In this document: piece by piece, positions 1 through 7,311 of the stretch | Numbering within the stretch: the stretch's first letter is position 1 | Layout: every line of letters begins with the position of its first letter | Assembly: GCF_016862395.1 (NCBI RefSeq) | Contig: NZ_BOMW01000027.1 | Coordinates: 1 to 64,000, forward strand | DNA from: Actinoplanes siamensis | GTDB lineage: Bacteria > Actinomycetota > Actinomycetes > Mycobacteriales > Micromonosporaceae | Direction: 5' to 3' | DNA: 64,000 nucleotides | Program-made: the position numbers and the translations under genes | Notes under the pieces: generated by a model | Databases searched by the model: none | Told to the model about the DNA's origin: nothing | What the model saw: the letters and a program-made list of their open reading frames with translations, nothing else

Positions 1-218
1 ACCTGCTGACCCTGGCCGATGATCTCCTCGACCTGCTGCCGGACCGCCGGCAGCGACACGCCCAGGCTCTCCAGGGCCTTGGCGGCGACGCCCTCACCCT
101 CGTGGATCAGGCCGAGCAGGACATGTTCCGTCCCGATGTAGTTGTGGTTGAGCATCCGGGCCTCTTCCTGGGCCAGGACGACGACCCGGCGGGCCCGGTC
201 GGTGAAACGCTCGAACAC
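1..218 (-). CDS. clpC: ClpC-type AAA+ chaperone, N-terminal fragment
   Basis: The first 72 codons of a Clp ATPase lie on the minus strand; the rest is beyond the left window edge. The protein begins [20 protein letters not shown] and continues with [20 protein letters not shown], the textbook first half of the Clp_N repeat domain that binds adaptors and substrates. ClpC is the cytosolic unfoldase partner of ClpP in actinobacteria. The GTG start is chosen because the family begins MFERF. Only the N domain is visible, so ClpC is assigned from near-identity of this segment to the family; another Clp_N protein is unlikely. Confidence 0.9.
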   Translation of the reverse strand, partial: MFERFTDRARRVVVLAQEEARMLNHNYIGTEHVLLGLIHEGEGVAAKALESLGVSLPAVRQQVEEIIGQGQQ

Positions 219-463
219 GACACTCACGTCCTCGCGGCGAAGTCCCACGCACCCCGCCCAAGGAGACGCACGCTGACGTGCGGAGATGGACAGGTGTCGC
301 GTGCGCTGAGTCGGAGCCTCTTGGCGTTGGCGCGCGACCCGCGTGGGGAGCCGCGCAACGCTCGTGCAGGCGCGCTGCTCCCCCACCATACAACGGCGAC
401 GGCCGCCGCTCTGTCCCGCAGGTGTGGCGGCAAGGGGCCTAAACTGGGCCGGGGAGGACGCCG
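219..463. promoter_or_regulatory. divergent intergenic region clpC / hypothetical gene
   Basis: This 245-bp spacer separates the divergent clpC start from the next plus-strand gene and must carry both promoters. I saw no convincing -35/-10 pair or a clear CIRCE or HAIR heat-shock element by eye. Confidence 0.3.
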
Positions 464-1402
464 ATGACCACAACTCGCGACCGACGTGCTGTGCCCGACC
501 GTGCCCGCAAACGGGCGATCCGGGCCCTCGCCGCCGAGCTCGGGGTGGCGTATTCGGTGGCCGCGCGCCTGCTGGCCGCGCAGGCCCCGGCGCCGGCCCG
601 GCACCGCAGCGCCGGTTCCCCGACCAGCGGCGACGACCACCGGGCCTGGATGCTCGAGGCCCGGGCGAACCGTTCCTTCCACGCCCGGGTGCACGACACC
701 CGGCTGGCCGCCGACCTGCCGCTGGGCCGGGCCGAGCATCTGGTCCGGCGATTCCCGCCGCTGCGGGCCGTGCCTGCCGGCCCGCTCTACGCGGGCGAGG
801 GCCGCGAGACCACGATCGCCATGTTGTACGCGGTGCTCGCGCACGAGTCACCCGCGCTGCCGCCGCCGCGCGACGAGCTGGCTTGGGCGGCCGAGCTGGG
901 TGAGGAGGCCGCCGTCGACATCGCCTGCGCCGGCCTCGACCGGGCGGCGCGACGGCTGCTCGACCACGACCGGTGGCGGCTCTGGGCCCGGATCGAGGCC
1001 GCGCTCACCGCGGGCGAGACCGATGCCGATCGCCGGGTCCGCGACGCGGCGATCACCCTGGGCCGGGAGTTGCGCTCGACCAGCCTGAGCGGATCGCTGG
1101 ACGGCGTCCGGCACATTCTGGACGCCCTGCTCGCCGAGCCGTTCGGCGCTCTCCCGCCGGGCGCCCAGGTCCGGCTGAGCGGAGCGGAACCGGGCGGCGC
1201 CGGCCCGTCGGGCACCCAGGTCCGGCTGAGCGGAGCGGAACCGGGCGGCGTGGACGGCACCGTGGTCGGCGCCGAGTGGGGACAGACCGGCCCGCCCACC
1301 GGCTACCGGGTGCACCTGGACACCGAGGCCGGCCCCCGCACCGTGCCGGCCACCGGCCTGCACGCCACGCCCGCCGCCGAGCCGGACCTGATCCCGGGCT
1401 GA
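464..1402 (+). CDS. hypothetical protein with internal tandem repeat
   Basis: A 312-aa cytosolic protein of unknown function with no signal peptide or membrane segment. Residues 1-45 ([20 protein letters not shown]) form a helical segment resembling the start of many actinobacterial hypothetical proteins that look HTH-like. The middle is alanine- and arginine-rich and helical. Around residues 235-262 the phrase [11 protein letters not shown] occurs twice, from a 51-bp tandem duplication in the DNA. The C-terminal part ([23 protein letters not shown]) looks like a small beta domain. ATG follows a GGGGAGGA Shine-Dalgarno-like stretch. Function unassigned. Confidence 0.7.
   Translation: MTTTRDRRAVPDRARKRAIRALAAELGVAYSVAARLLAAQAPAPARHRSAGSPTSGDDHRAWMLEARANRSFHARVHDTRLAADLPLGRAEHLVRRFPPLRAVPAGPLYAGEGRETTIAMLYAVLAHESPALPPPRDELAWAAELGEEAAVDIACAGLDRAARRLLDHDRWRLWARIEAALTAGETDADRRVRDAAITLGRELRSTSLSGSLDGVRHILDALLAEPFGALPPGAQVRLSGAEPGGAGPSGTQVRLSGAEPGGVDGTVVGAEWGQTGPPTGYRVHLDTEAGPRTVPATGLHATPAAEPDLIPG
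1164..1250. repeat. 51-bp-period tandem duplication inside the hypothetical gene
   Basis: Two identical 36-bp blocks (1164-1199 and 1215-1250) start 51 bp apart, so the duplication is in frame (17 codons) and inserts a second [11 protein letters not shown] in the protein. This is a recent local duplication or slippage product. Confidence 0.85.
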
Positions 1403-1443
1403 GCCCGGCGGAACCAGAACTCCAGCGGGTACGTCCAAGCGGC

Positions 1444-1917
1444 ATGAGACGAACCCTCGTGCCGGCCCTCGTCCTCTCCTCCGGCCTCGCCGGCTGCGCC
1501 GGCCAGGGCGCCGCCGGCACGACCGGCGCCACACCGCGGACCGGGAGCCCGGCACCGGCGGCGGTCCTCCCACTGGACTTCTCCCGCACCGGCGGCTTCG
1601 CCGGCTTCGACGACCACCTGCACATCGAGCCCGACGGCACGGCGACCGTGACCCACCGGGGCGTCACCGGACGCCCGCTGGCCCTGGACGCGGACCGGAT
1701 CGCCGCGCTGCGACAGGTGCTCGCCGAGCCCGGCCTGGCCCGCGCGACGACGCCGGCGGCGACCACCGCGATCTGCGCCGACGGCTTCCGGTACGCGTTG
1801 AGCACGCCGTCCTGGACGCTCACCTCGGACGACTGCTCCGGCGCCCGGCCGCAGCTGGACCGGGTGCTGGAGCTGCTGGTGCCGCTGGTCCGCAGCGACC
1901 CCGCGTCACCGGCATGA
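1444..1917 (+). CDS. small putative lipoprotein
   Basis: A 157-aa protein beginning MRRTLVPALVLSSGLAGCAG: a short basic n-region, hydrophobic core and lipobox LAGC, so it is probably lipidated on Cys18 and held on the outer face of the membrane. The mature part has a low-complexity Gly/Thr/Ala linker (about 20-40) and then a folded portion with two cysteines (ICADG and DDCSG) that could form a disulfide. It lies 41 bp after the preceding gene and convergent with the lipoate ligase. No family recognised. Confidence 0.65.
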   Translation: MRRTLVPALVLSSGLAGCAGQGAAGTTGATPRTGSPAPAAVLPLDFSRTGGFAGFDDHLHIEPDGTATVTHRGVTGRPLALDADRIAALRQVLAEPGLARATTPAATTAICADGFRYALSTPSWTLTSDDCSGARPQLDRVLELLVPLVRSDPASPA

Positions 1918-2032
1918 GCGCGGGTCCGCGACACTGCGCCAGCTGTCGCCGGCGCCGGTGGAGCTGATCCGCACCGGCCGCGCCGGTGGACCGACGGGAC
2001 GGGCGCGTCGCCGTCGGCCGCCGGCGCCGGAG

Positions 2033-2809
2033 TCAGGAGCGGAGCAGTTCCAGGACCGCCCGCGGCAGGCGGACCGCGGGCCCGGTGACGCCGTAGGCCG
2101 CCAGCACCGCGGCCCGGACGGCGGCCGTGGTCACCGCGGGAACGGAGTCCTCGATCGCGCCGGCGGTCGCCGGGTCGAAGGGGTAGCCGAGTTCGGCGTA
2201 CGCCGAGGTCAGCACCGGACGCAGCCGGGCCGCACCGCTGACCTGGAGGACCGTGCTGAACAGCCAGCCGTCCCGGGTCACCCGCTGGGCGGATCCGGCC
2301 AGCTTGGCGCCGGCCGCGTTGATGCTGTACTCGCCGGGGCAGTACTCGCCGGGGACCGGGCCGATCCGCGCGTCGACGCCCAGGCGGGCGAGCATCGCGG
2401 CGTGCATGGTGGCGAACCCGGCGAACCGGGCAGCCGGATCGGGCGCCGCCGGGCCCGAGCGGTGCACGTGGTCGATCACCACGCTGCCCTGGTCGTACAC
2501 CGCGAGGCTGCCGCCCTGCGGCCGGACCACCGGGACGAAACCGGCCTGCCGGACCACCTCGGCGGCCCGCGTGTAGCCGGGGCGCAACGTGTCCCGGCGG
2601 CTGAACGCGGCGGTCGGCCCGGGTGAGTGGACCCGCAGGATGTCCACGGCGTCGCCGAGACCGTGCCGCAGCAGCAGCGGCCCGAGCGCCACGTCCAACG
2701 CCGGGCCGCCGGCGGCGGATCCGCCCGCGCCGGCGAGCGGGTCGTGTCCGCCGTCCGGGGCGTCCCCGGAGGACGGGCCGGACTCCGGGGGCTCCGCGAG
2801 CAGGATCAC
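2033..2809 (-). CDS. lipoate-protein ligase A family protein
   Basis: A 258-aa member of the biotin/lipoate protein ligase (BPL/LplA) fold. It shows RRDTLRPGY, the central RPQGGSLAVYDQGSVVIDHV strand-loop typical of lipoate binding, and GEYCPGEYSINAAGAKLAGSAQRV, which carries the conserved lysine and AQR motif. It should attach lipoate or octanoate to the lipoyl lysine of an E2 subunit. The GTG start overlaps the stop of the E2 gene by 4 bp, so ligase and substrate are translationally coupled. The first 40 residues are a Gly/Pro-rich extension of unknown value, and a later start is possible. An octanoyltransferase of the LipM type is the main alternative. Confidence 0.85.
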   Translation of the reverse strand: MILLAEPPESGPSSGDAPDGGHDPLAGAGGSAAGGPALDVALGPLLLRHGLGDAVDILRVHSPGPTAAFSRRDTLRPGYTRAAEVVRQAGFVPVVRPQGGSLAVYDQGSVVIDHVHRSGPAAPDPAARFAGFATMHAAMLARLGVDARIGPVPGEYCPGEYSINAAGAKLAGSAQRVTRDGWLFSTVLQVSGAARLRPVLTSAYAELGYPFDPATAGAIEDSVPAVTTAAVRAAVLAAYGVTGPAVRLPRAVLELLRS

Positions 2810-4095
2810 AGGTGGGCGATCGCCGAGGCCGGGTCCTCGATCGCGTCGGCGACGTCGCGCATGAAGCCGGCCGCCGTGCCCCCGTCGCAGACGCGGTGAT
2901 CGAACACGAAGCTCATCTGCGTGATCTTACGAACGCAGAGCTGCCCGTCGACCACCCAGGGCCGGTCGATGATCCGGCCGAAACCCAGGATCGCCACCTG
3001 CGGATGGTTGATGATCGCGGCGCTGCCGTCGACGCCGAAGGCGCCGTAGTTGTTCAGCGTGAACGTGCCCGCGGACAGCTCCTCCGGGCTGACCCGGCCC
3101 TCCCGGGCGGCCGCGGTGAGTCGGCGGATCTCGTCGCCCAGTTGCGTGGTGGTCATCGTCTCCGCGTTCCGCACGGCCGGGACGAGCAGACCCCGATTTC
3201 CCTGTACGGCGATGCCCAGGTTGATCCGCTCGTACTCGACGATCTCCTGCCGTTCGGCGTCGAAGCGCGCGTTGAGCACCGGGAACGCCCGCAGCGCCGC
3301 CACCGTGAACCGCGCGATGTAGGCGAGCAGCCCGGGGCCGCCGGGGTTGCTCTCCCGGACCTGCCACAGCCTCGTCGCGTCCACGTCGACCCAGACCGTC
3401 GCCTCGGGGATCTCGCTGCGGCTGCGGCTGAGCGCGGCGGTCGCGGCCTTGCGGAAACCGTTGAGGGGTACGCGCCGTTCTCCCGCGGGCGAGCCGGCCG
3501 GCGTTGCCGGAGCAGCCGGCGTGGCGGCGGTGGCGGCGGTGGCGGCCGTTGCCGGACCGGTGGCCGCGGTGGCGGGCGTGCTCGCGGCGACCGCGCGCTC
3601 CACGTCCCCCCGGGTGATCACGCCGCCCCGGCCGGTGGCCTCGACCGTACTCAAGTCGACGTTTTTGATCTTGGCAAGCTGGCGCACCAGGGGCGAGACC
3701 ACCTGCGGCGGGCGGGTGCGCGAGGCCGGGATCGTGATCGGACGGCGCGGCCGCCGCTTGCGGCCCGAGGCGGACGCCGCGGCGGTGCCGTAGCCGATCA
3801 GCACGTTGCCCGAGCCGGCCTGCTCCTCCTCCCGGTACGTGTCCGCCTCCACCGCCACCGCCACCACGCTGATCAGCGGTTCCCCGACGGCGAGCGTGCT
3901 GCCGGCCGGCGCGTGCAGGGTGGCGACCCGGCCGGCGTACGGCGACGGCACCTCCACCACCGACTTGGCCGTCTCCACCTCGGCGACGGCCTGGTCCACC
4001 TCGACCACGTCGCCCTCGGCCACCAGCCACTGGACGATCTCCGCCTCGGTCAGGCCCTCGCCGAGGTCGGGCAGCGCGAAGGTCCGCGTCGTCAT
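2806..4095 (-). CDS. bkdC: branched-chain 2-oxoacid dehydrogenase E2 (dihydrolipoyl acyltransferase)
   Basis: A 429-aa E2 core subunit that passes the acyl group from E1 to CoA. Domain order: lipoyl domain, residues 1-80, with the lipoylation site in VETAKSVVEV (Lys44); a linker; the E3/E1-binding domain at about 125-165 (SPLVRQLAKIKNVDLSTV..GRGGVITRGDV); an Ala/Thr/Pro hinge; and the catalytic acyltransferase domain ending in FDHRVCDGG, which contains the HxxxDG active site (His400, Asp404). It starts with ATG overlapping the E1beta stop (ATGA) and is followed by the lipoate ligase. Distinguishing branched-chain from pyruvate specificity relies on the gene order and the divergent Lrp regulator. 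Confidence 0.92.
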   Translation of the reverse strand: MTTRTFALPDLGEGLTEAEIVQWLVAEGDVVEVDQAVAEVETAKSVVEVPSPYAGRVATLHAPAGSTLAVGEPLISVVAVAVEADTYREEEQAGSGNVLIGYGTAAASASGRKRRPRRPITIPASRTRPPQVVSPLVRQLAKIKNVDLSTVEATGRGGVITRGDVERAVAASTPATAATGPATAATAATAATPAAPATPAGSPAGERRVPLNGFRKAATAALSRSRSEIPEATVWVDVDATRLWQVRESNPGGPGLLAYIARFTVAALRAFPVLNARFDAERQEIVEYERINLGIAVQGNRGLLVPAVRNAETMTTTQLGDEIRRLTAAAREGRVSPEELSAGTFTLNNYGAFGVDGSAAIINHPQVAILGFGRIIDRPWVVDGQLCVRKITQMSFVFDHRVCDGGTAAGFMRDVADAIEDPASAIAHL

Positions 4096-5087
4096 GATTC
4101 CTCCCACTGCAGGTCGTCGACGGCGTCGAGCACCCGGTCCACCCCGGGCAGCTGGAAGTGCTCCAGCTTCGGCGGCGGGTACGGGATGTCGAAACCGGTC
4201 ACCCGGCGGATCGGCGCGGCCAGGGCGGCGAAGCAGCGCTCGGTGACCCGCGCGACGATCTCCGCGGACACCCCGGCGAACCCGGACGACTCGGCGACCA
4301 CCACGGCGCGGCCGGTCGAGCGGACCGCGGCGCACACCGTCTCGTCGTCGAACGGCACGATCGAGCGCAGGTCGACGACCTGCAGGCTGCGCCCCTCCTG
4401 GGCGGCCACCTCGGCGGCCTCGAGCGCCACCGGCACGGTCGGCCCGTACGCGATCAGGGTCGCGTCGGTGCCGGCGCGGCGGACCACGGCCGTGCCGATG
4501 CCCGGCGCCCGCACCGGGAACTCGATCTCCTCCTTGCTCCAGTAGAGCTTCTTGGGCTCCAGGAAGATCACCGGGTCCGGGTCCGCGATCGCGGCGCGCA
4601 GCAGCGCGTAGCCGTCGGCCGGGGTGGCCGGCGCGACCACCTGCAGGCCTGGCGTGTGCGCGTAGTAGGCCTCCGAGGAGTCGCAGTGATGCTCGACCCC
4701 GCCGATGCCGCCGGCGTACGGCACCCGGATCACCATCGGCAGCGCGACGCGCCCGCGGGTGCGGTTGCGCATCTTCGCGACGTGGCTGACGATCTGCTCG
4801 AACGCCGGGTACGCGAACGCGTCGAACTGCATCTCCACGACCGGCCGCATGCCGTTCATCGCCATGCCGACAGCCATGCCGACGATGCCGGACTCGGCCA
4901 GCGGGGTGTCGAAACAGCGGTCCTCGCCGAACTCGGCGGTGAGCCCGTCGGTGATCCGGAAGACGCCGCCGAGCGCGCCGACGTCCTCACCGAACATCAC
5001 CACCGTGGGGTCCTCGGCCATGGCGTCGCGCAGCGCCCGGTTGAGCGCCTGTGCCAGGGACAGCTTGTGATGCGCCACCGTGGTCAT
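4092..5087 (-). CDS. bkdB: branched-chain 2-oxoacid dehydrogenase E1 beta subunit
   Basis: A 331-aa transketolase-type beta subunit that pairs with E1alpha to build the thiamine diphosphate site and decarboxylate branched-chain 2-oxoacids. Seen: MFGEDVGALGGVFRITDGL, TPLAESGIVGMAVGMAMNG and EMQFDAFAYPAFEQIVSH in the pyrimidine-binding domain (1-180), then the transketolase C domain (about 200-320; TLIAYGPTVPVALEAA, VVDLRSIVPFD). ATG overlaps the E1alpha stop by 4 bp and the gene ends in a 4-bp overlap with E2. Branched-chain products would supply starter units for iso/anteiso fatty acids and polyketides. Confidence 0.92.
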   Translation of the reverse strand: MTTVAHHKLSLAQALNRALRDAMAEDPTVVMFGEDVGALGGVFRITDGLTAEFGEDRCFDTPLAESGIVGMAVGMAMNGMRPVVEMQFDAFAYPAFEQIVSHVAKMRNRTRGRVALPMVIRVPYAGGIGGVEHHCDSSEAYYAHTPGLQVVAPATPADGYALLRAAIADPDPVIFLEPKKLYWSKEEIEFPVRAPGIGTAVVRRAGTDATLIAYGPTVPVALEAAEVAAQEGRSLQVVDLRSIVPFDDETVCAAVRSTGRAVVVAESSGFAGVSAEIVARVTERCFAALAAPIRRVTGFDIPYPPPKLEHFQLPGVDRVLDAVDDLQWEES

Positions 5088-6166
5088 GCCTGTGCCACCT
5101 CCCGGCTCAGCTCGTCCGCCACCAGCGCCGCCTGCTCCCGCAGCTGGGTGGTGGGGGTCGAGTAGACGTACGCGAAAAGGTCCTCGGGGTTGGGCTCGAC
5201 GTCCTGGTTGAGGCCGTCGCGCAGGTGCGCGGCGGCCCGCTCGGCGGCGGCCGCGAACTCCGCGTCGGCCTCGGCGGTCAGCGCCCCGCGGCCGGTCAGG
5301 TAGGCGCGCAGCCGGGTGATCGGGTCGCGGCCCACCCAGGCCGCCACCTCCGCGTCGTCGCGGTACCGGGTCGCGTCGTCGGCGTTGGTGTGCGCCTGCA
5401 TCCGGTAGGTGTGCGCCTCTACCAGCTGCGGCCCCTGTCCCGCGCGGGCCCGTTCGACGGCCGCGCCCAGCACGGTGAGCAGCGCGGCCATGTCGTTGCC
5501 GTCGACCCGCTCGCCGGGGACGCCGTAGCCGACGCCCTTGTGCGCCAGCGACGGCGCGGCGGTCTGGCGGGACAGCGGGACGCTGATCGCGTACTCGTTG
5601 TTCTGCACGAAGAAGACCACCGGCGCGTGGAAGACCGCTGCGAAGTTGAGCGCCTCGTGGAAGTCGCCCTCGCTGGTGCCGCCGTCGCCGCACATCGCCA
5701 TCACCACGGCCGGCTCGCCGCGCAGCCGGGCCGCGTGCGCCACGCCGACCGCGTGCGGCAGCTGGGTGGCCAGCGGCGTGGTGTGCGGGGCGACGTGGTG
5801 CTCGTAGGGGTCGTAGCCGCAGTGCCAGTCGCCCTTGAGCAGGCTGAGCGCCTCGACCGGATCGACGCCCTTGACGGTGGCGGCGACCGTGTCGCGGTAG
5901 GTCGGAAACAGCCAGTCCTGCGGCCGCAGCACCTGGGCGGCCGCGACCTGGCAGGCCTCCTGGCCGTGGGAGGACGGGTAGACGGCCAGCCGGCCCTGCC
6001 GGACCAGCGCGTATGCCTGATCGTTGAGCCGGCGGGCGGTGATCAGCGCGCCGAGCGACCGGAGCAGGGTCGCGTCGTCCGGGACGTCGCCGGTCGCATG
6101 TCCATCCGGATCGATGAGGGTGACGGGGCTATCGGACGGCAACAGCCGACGGAGGTCAGGCGTCAT
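5084..6166 (-). CDS. bkdA: branched-chain 2-oxoacid dehydrogenase E1 alpha subunit
   Basis: A 360-aa E1alpha with the thiamine diphosphate motif GDGGTSEGDFHEALNFAAVFHAPVVFFVQNN (GDG...N) at about 165-195 and the phosphorylation-loop-like YRMQAHTNADDATRYRD near 270. It is the first gene of the bkd operon. The chosen ATG (MTPDLRRLLPSD) lacks a strong Shine-Dalgarno; an in-frame ATG 15 codons upstream (MEQVCARAQHYRM) is possible, so the N terminus is uncertain. The promoter must lie in the 131-bp spacer shared with the Lrp-type gene. Confidence 0.9.
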   Translation of the reverse strand: MTPDLRRLLPSDSPVTLIDPDGHATGDVPDDATLLRSLGALITARRLNDQAYALVRQGRLAVYPSSHGQEACQVAAAQVLRPQDWLFPTYRDTVAATVKGVDPVEALSLLKGDWHCGYDPYEHHVAPHTTPLATQLPHAVGVAHAARLRGEPAVVMAMCGDGGTSEGDFHEALNFAAVFHAPVVFFVQNNEYAISVPLSRQTAAPSLAHKGVGYGVPGERVDGNDMAALLTVLGAAVERARAGQGPQLVEAHTYRMQAHTNADDATRYRDDAEVAAWVGRDPITRLRAYLTGRGALTAEADAEFAAAAERAAAHLRDGLNQDVEPNPEDLFAYVYSTPTTQLREQAALVADELSREVAQA

Positions 6167-6297
6167 GCGGTAATGCTGTGCCCTGGCACACACTTGTTCC
6201 ATAATCTGAGACAGATCGAGAAAAATGCGTCTGGCGTACGTCGCCACGGGGCCAGACGTCCAACCTAGCGAACGTCAAAAGCCGCGGAGGCAGACAG
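6167..6297. promoter_or_regulatory. divergent bkd operon / Lrp regulator control region
   Basis: This 131-bp spacer separates the divergent bkd operon and the Lrp-type gene. It contains an A/T-rich island (about 6194-6230, CCATAATCTGAGACAGATCG and a run of A) that stands out from the surrounding GC-rich DNA and is where an Lrp octamer would be expected to bind. The Shine-Dalgarno GCGGAGG for the regulator lies at its right end. No operator can be proved by eye. Confidence 0.45.
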
Positions 6298-6738
6298 GTG
6301 GCCAGTGAGCTGGACGACATCGACCGCCGGATCCTCGGCGAGCTCACCCGCGACGGGCGCATGTCGATCCGAGCGCTCTCCGAGACGTTGCACATCTCCC
6401 GCGCCAACGCGTACGCCCGGGTGCAACGGCTGCGCGAGACCAACGTGATCAAGGGGTTCCGGGCGGACGTCGACCACGTCGCCGCCGGCATGGGCACGTC
6501 CGCCTACGTCACGGTGAACCTGCACCAGGAGGAGTGGCGGGTGGTCGGCGAGCGGCTGCGGGCGCTGCCGGGTGTCGTGCACATCGCCCTGGTCGGCGGG
6601 GAGTTCGACGTGATCCTGCTGGTCCGCGCCAAGGACAACACCGACCTGCGGCGGCTGGTGCTGGACGAGATCCAGGGCATGCCGGGTGTGGTGAACACCC
6701 GGACGCTGCTCGTCTTCGAGGAGTTCGACTCACCTTAG
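6298..6738 (+). CDS. bkdR: Lrp/AsnC-family transcriptional regulator, probable bkd regulator
   Basis: A 146-aa Lrp/AsnC protein. Residues 1-60 are the N-terminal winged HTH (ELDDIDRRILGELTRDGRMSIRALSETLHISRANAYARVQRL), and residues 65-145 are the RAM ligand-binding domain (AYVTVNLHQEEWRVVGERLRALPGVVHIALVGGEFDVILLVRAKD). Such proteins sense amino acids as octamers. GTG is preceded by a good GGAGG seven bases upstream. Divergent placement against the bkd genes makes control of branched-chain oxoacid catabolism the obvious role (inference). Its 3' end overlaps the convergent DUF305 gene by 9 bp. Confidence 0.9.
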   Translation: MASELDDIDRRILGELTRDGRMSIRALSETLHISRANAYARVQRLRETNVIKGFRADVDHVAAGMGTSAYVTVNLHQEEWRVVGERLRALPGVVHIALVGGEFDVILLVRAKDNTDLRRLVLDEIQGMPGVVNTRTLLVFEEFDSP

Positions 6739-7311
6739 GGCTAGGATCCGCCGCATCGCGCCGGTCTCCACCCGCTGCTCGGCGACGACGTGCCGGGCGA
6801 GGCTGATCACCCAGGGGTTGCGGGCCGCCGGGAGCACCCCTTCGGACATCTCCACCGCGCCCTCGTGATGGGCGATCATGAGCTGCAGGAACAGCCGGCC
6901 GGCGGCCGCGCCGGAGACCCCGCCCAGGGCCCGGACCCGCTCCTCGGGCAGCACGCCGGACAGCTGCGCGTGGTGGTGCGCGTGCTCCCCGGCCATCGGC
7001 TCCGCCGCCCACGCGTCCAGGAATCCGCTCATGTCGGCGGCCTCGGCCGCCTGCACCGCGGCGAGGTGCTCGGCCAGGTTCCCGATCCGCTCCGGCACCC
7101 CCGGCCGGCCGCGCAGGATCGCCACCAGACGCAGTGCCTGCCGGTGGTGCTCGGCCATCCCGGCGACGTAGGCCGTCTCCTGCGCCGACGGCGCGACCGG
7201 CGCGGGGGCCGCGGCGCCGGGCGCCGGCGCCGGGCGGGCCGCCGGTACGTCGCAGGCCGTCAGGACGACCATCGCGACGACGCCGGCGACCGCCCGGAAC
7301 GCCGCCCTCAC
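6730..7311 (-). CDS. DUF305 lipoprotein
   Basis: A 193-aa secreted lipoprotein. The GTG start gives MRAAFRAVAGVVAMVVLTACDV with a clear lipobox (LTAC), then a Pro/Ala linker and the DUF305 domain (about 50-190) with its two His-rich helices: YVAGMAEHHRQALRLV and LQLMIAHHEGAVEMSEGVL, plus GEHAHHHAQL. DUF305 (ferritin-like fold) proteins are often next to copper genes. The start overlaps the amine oxidase stop by 4 bp, so it may handle copper for that enzyme (inference). Confidence 0.85.
   Translation of the reverse strand: MRAAFRAVAGVVAMVVLTACDVPAARPAPAPGAAAPAPVAPSAQETAYVAGMAEHHRQALRLVAILRGRPGVPERIGNLAEHLAAVQAAEAADMSGFLDAWAAEPMAGEHAHHHAQLSGVLPEERVRALGGVSGAAAGRLFLQLMIAHHEGAVEMSEGVLPAARNPWVISLARHVVAEQRVETGAMRRILALR

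Noticed and set aside
1164..1250. CRISPR-like repeat
   Set aside because: Only two copies, in frame inside a coding sequence, with no spacer array or cas genes.
2623..5165. Plus-strand frames antisense to the bkd genes
   Set aside because: Low-complexity Arg/His-rich translations over well-recognised E1/E2 genes; shadow frames of GC-rich DNA.
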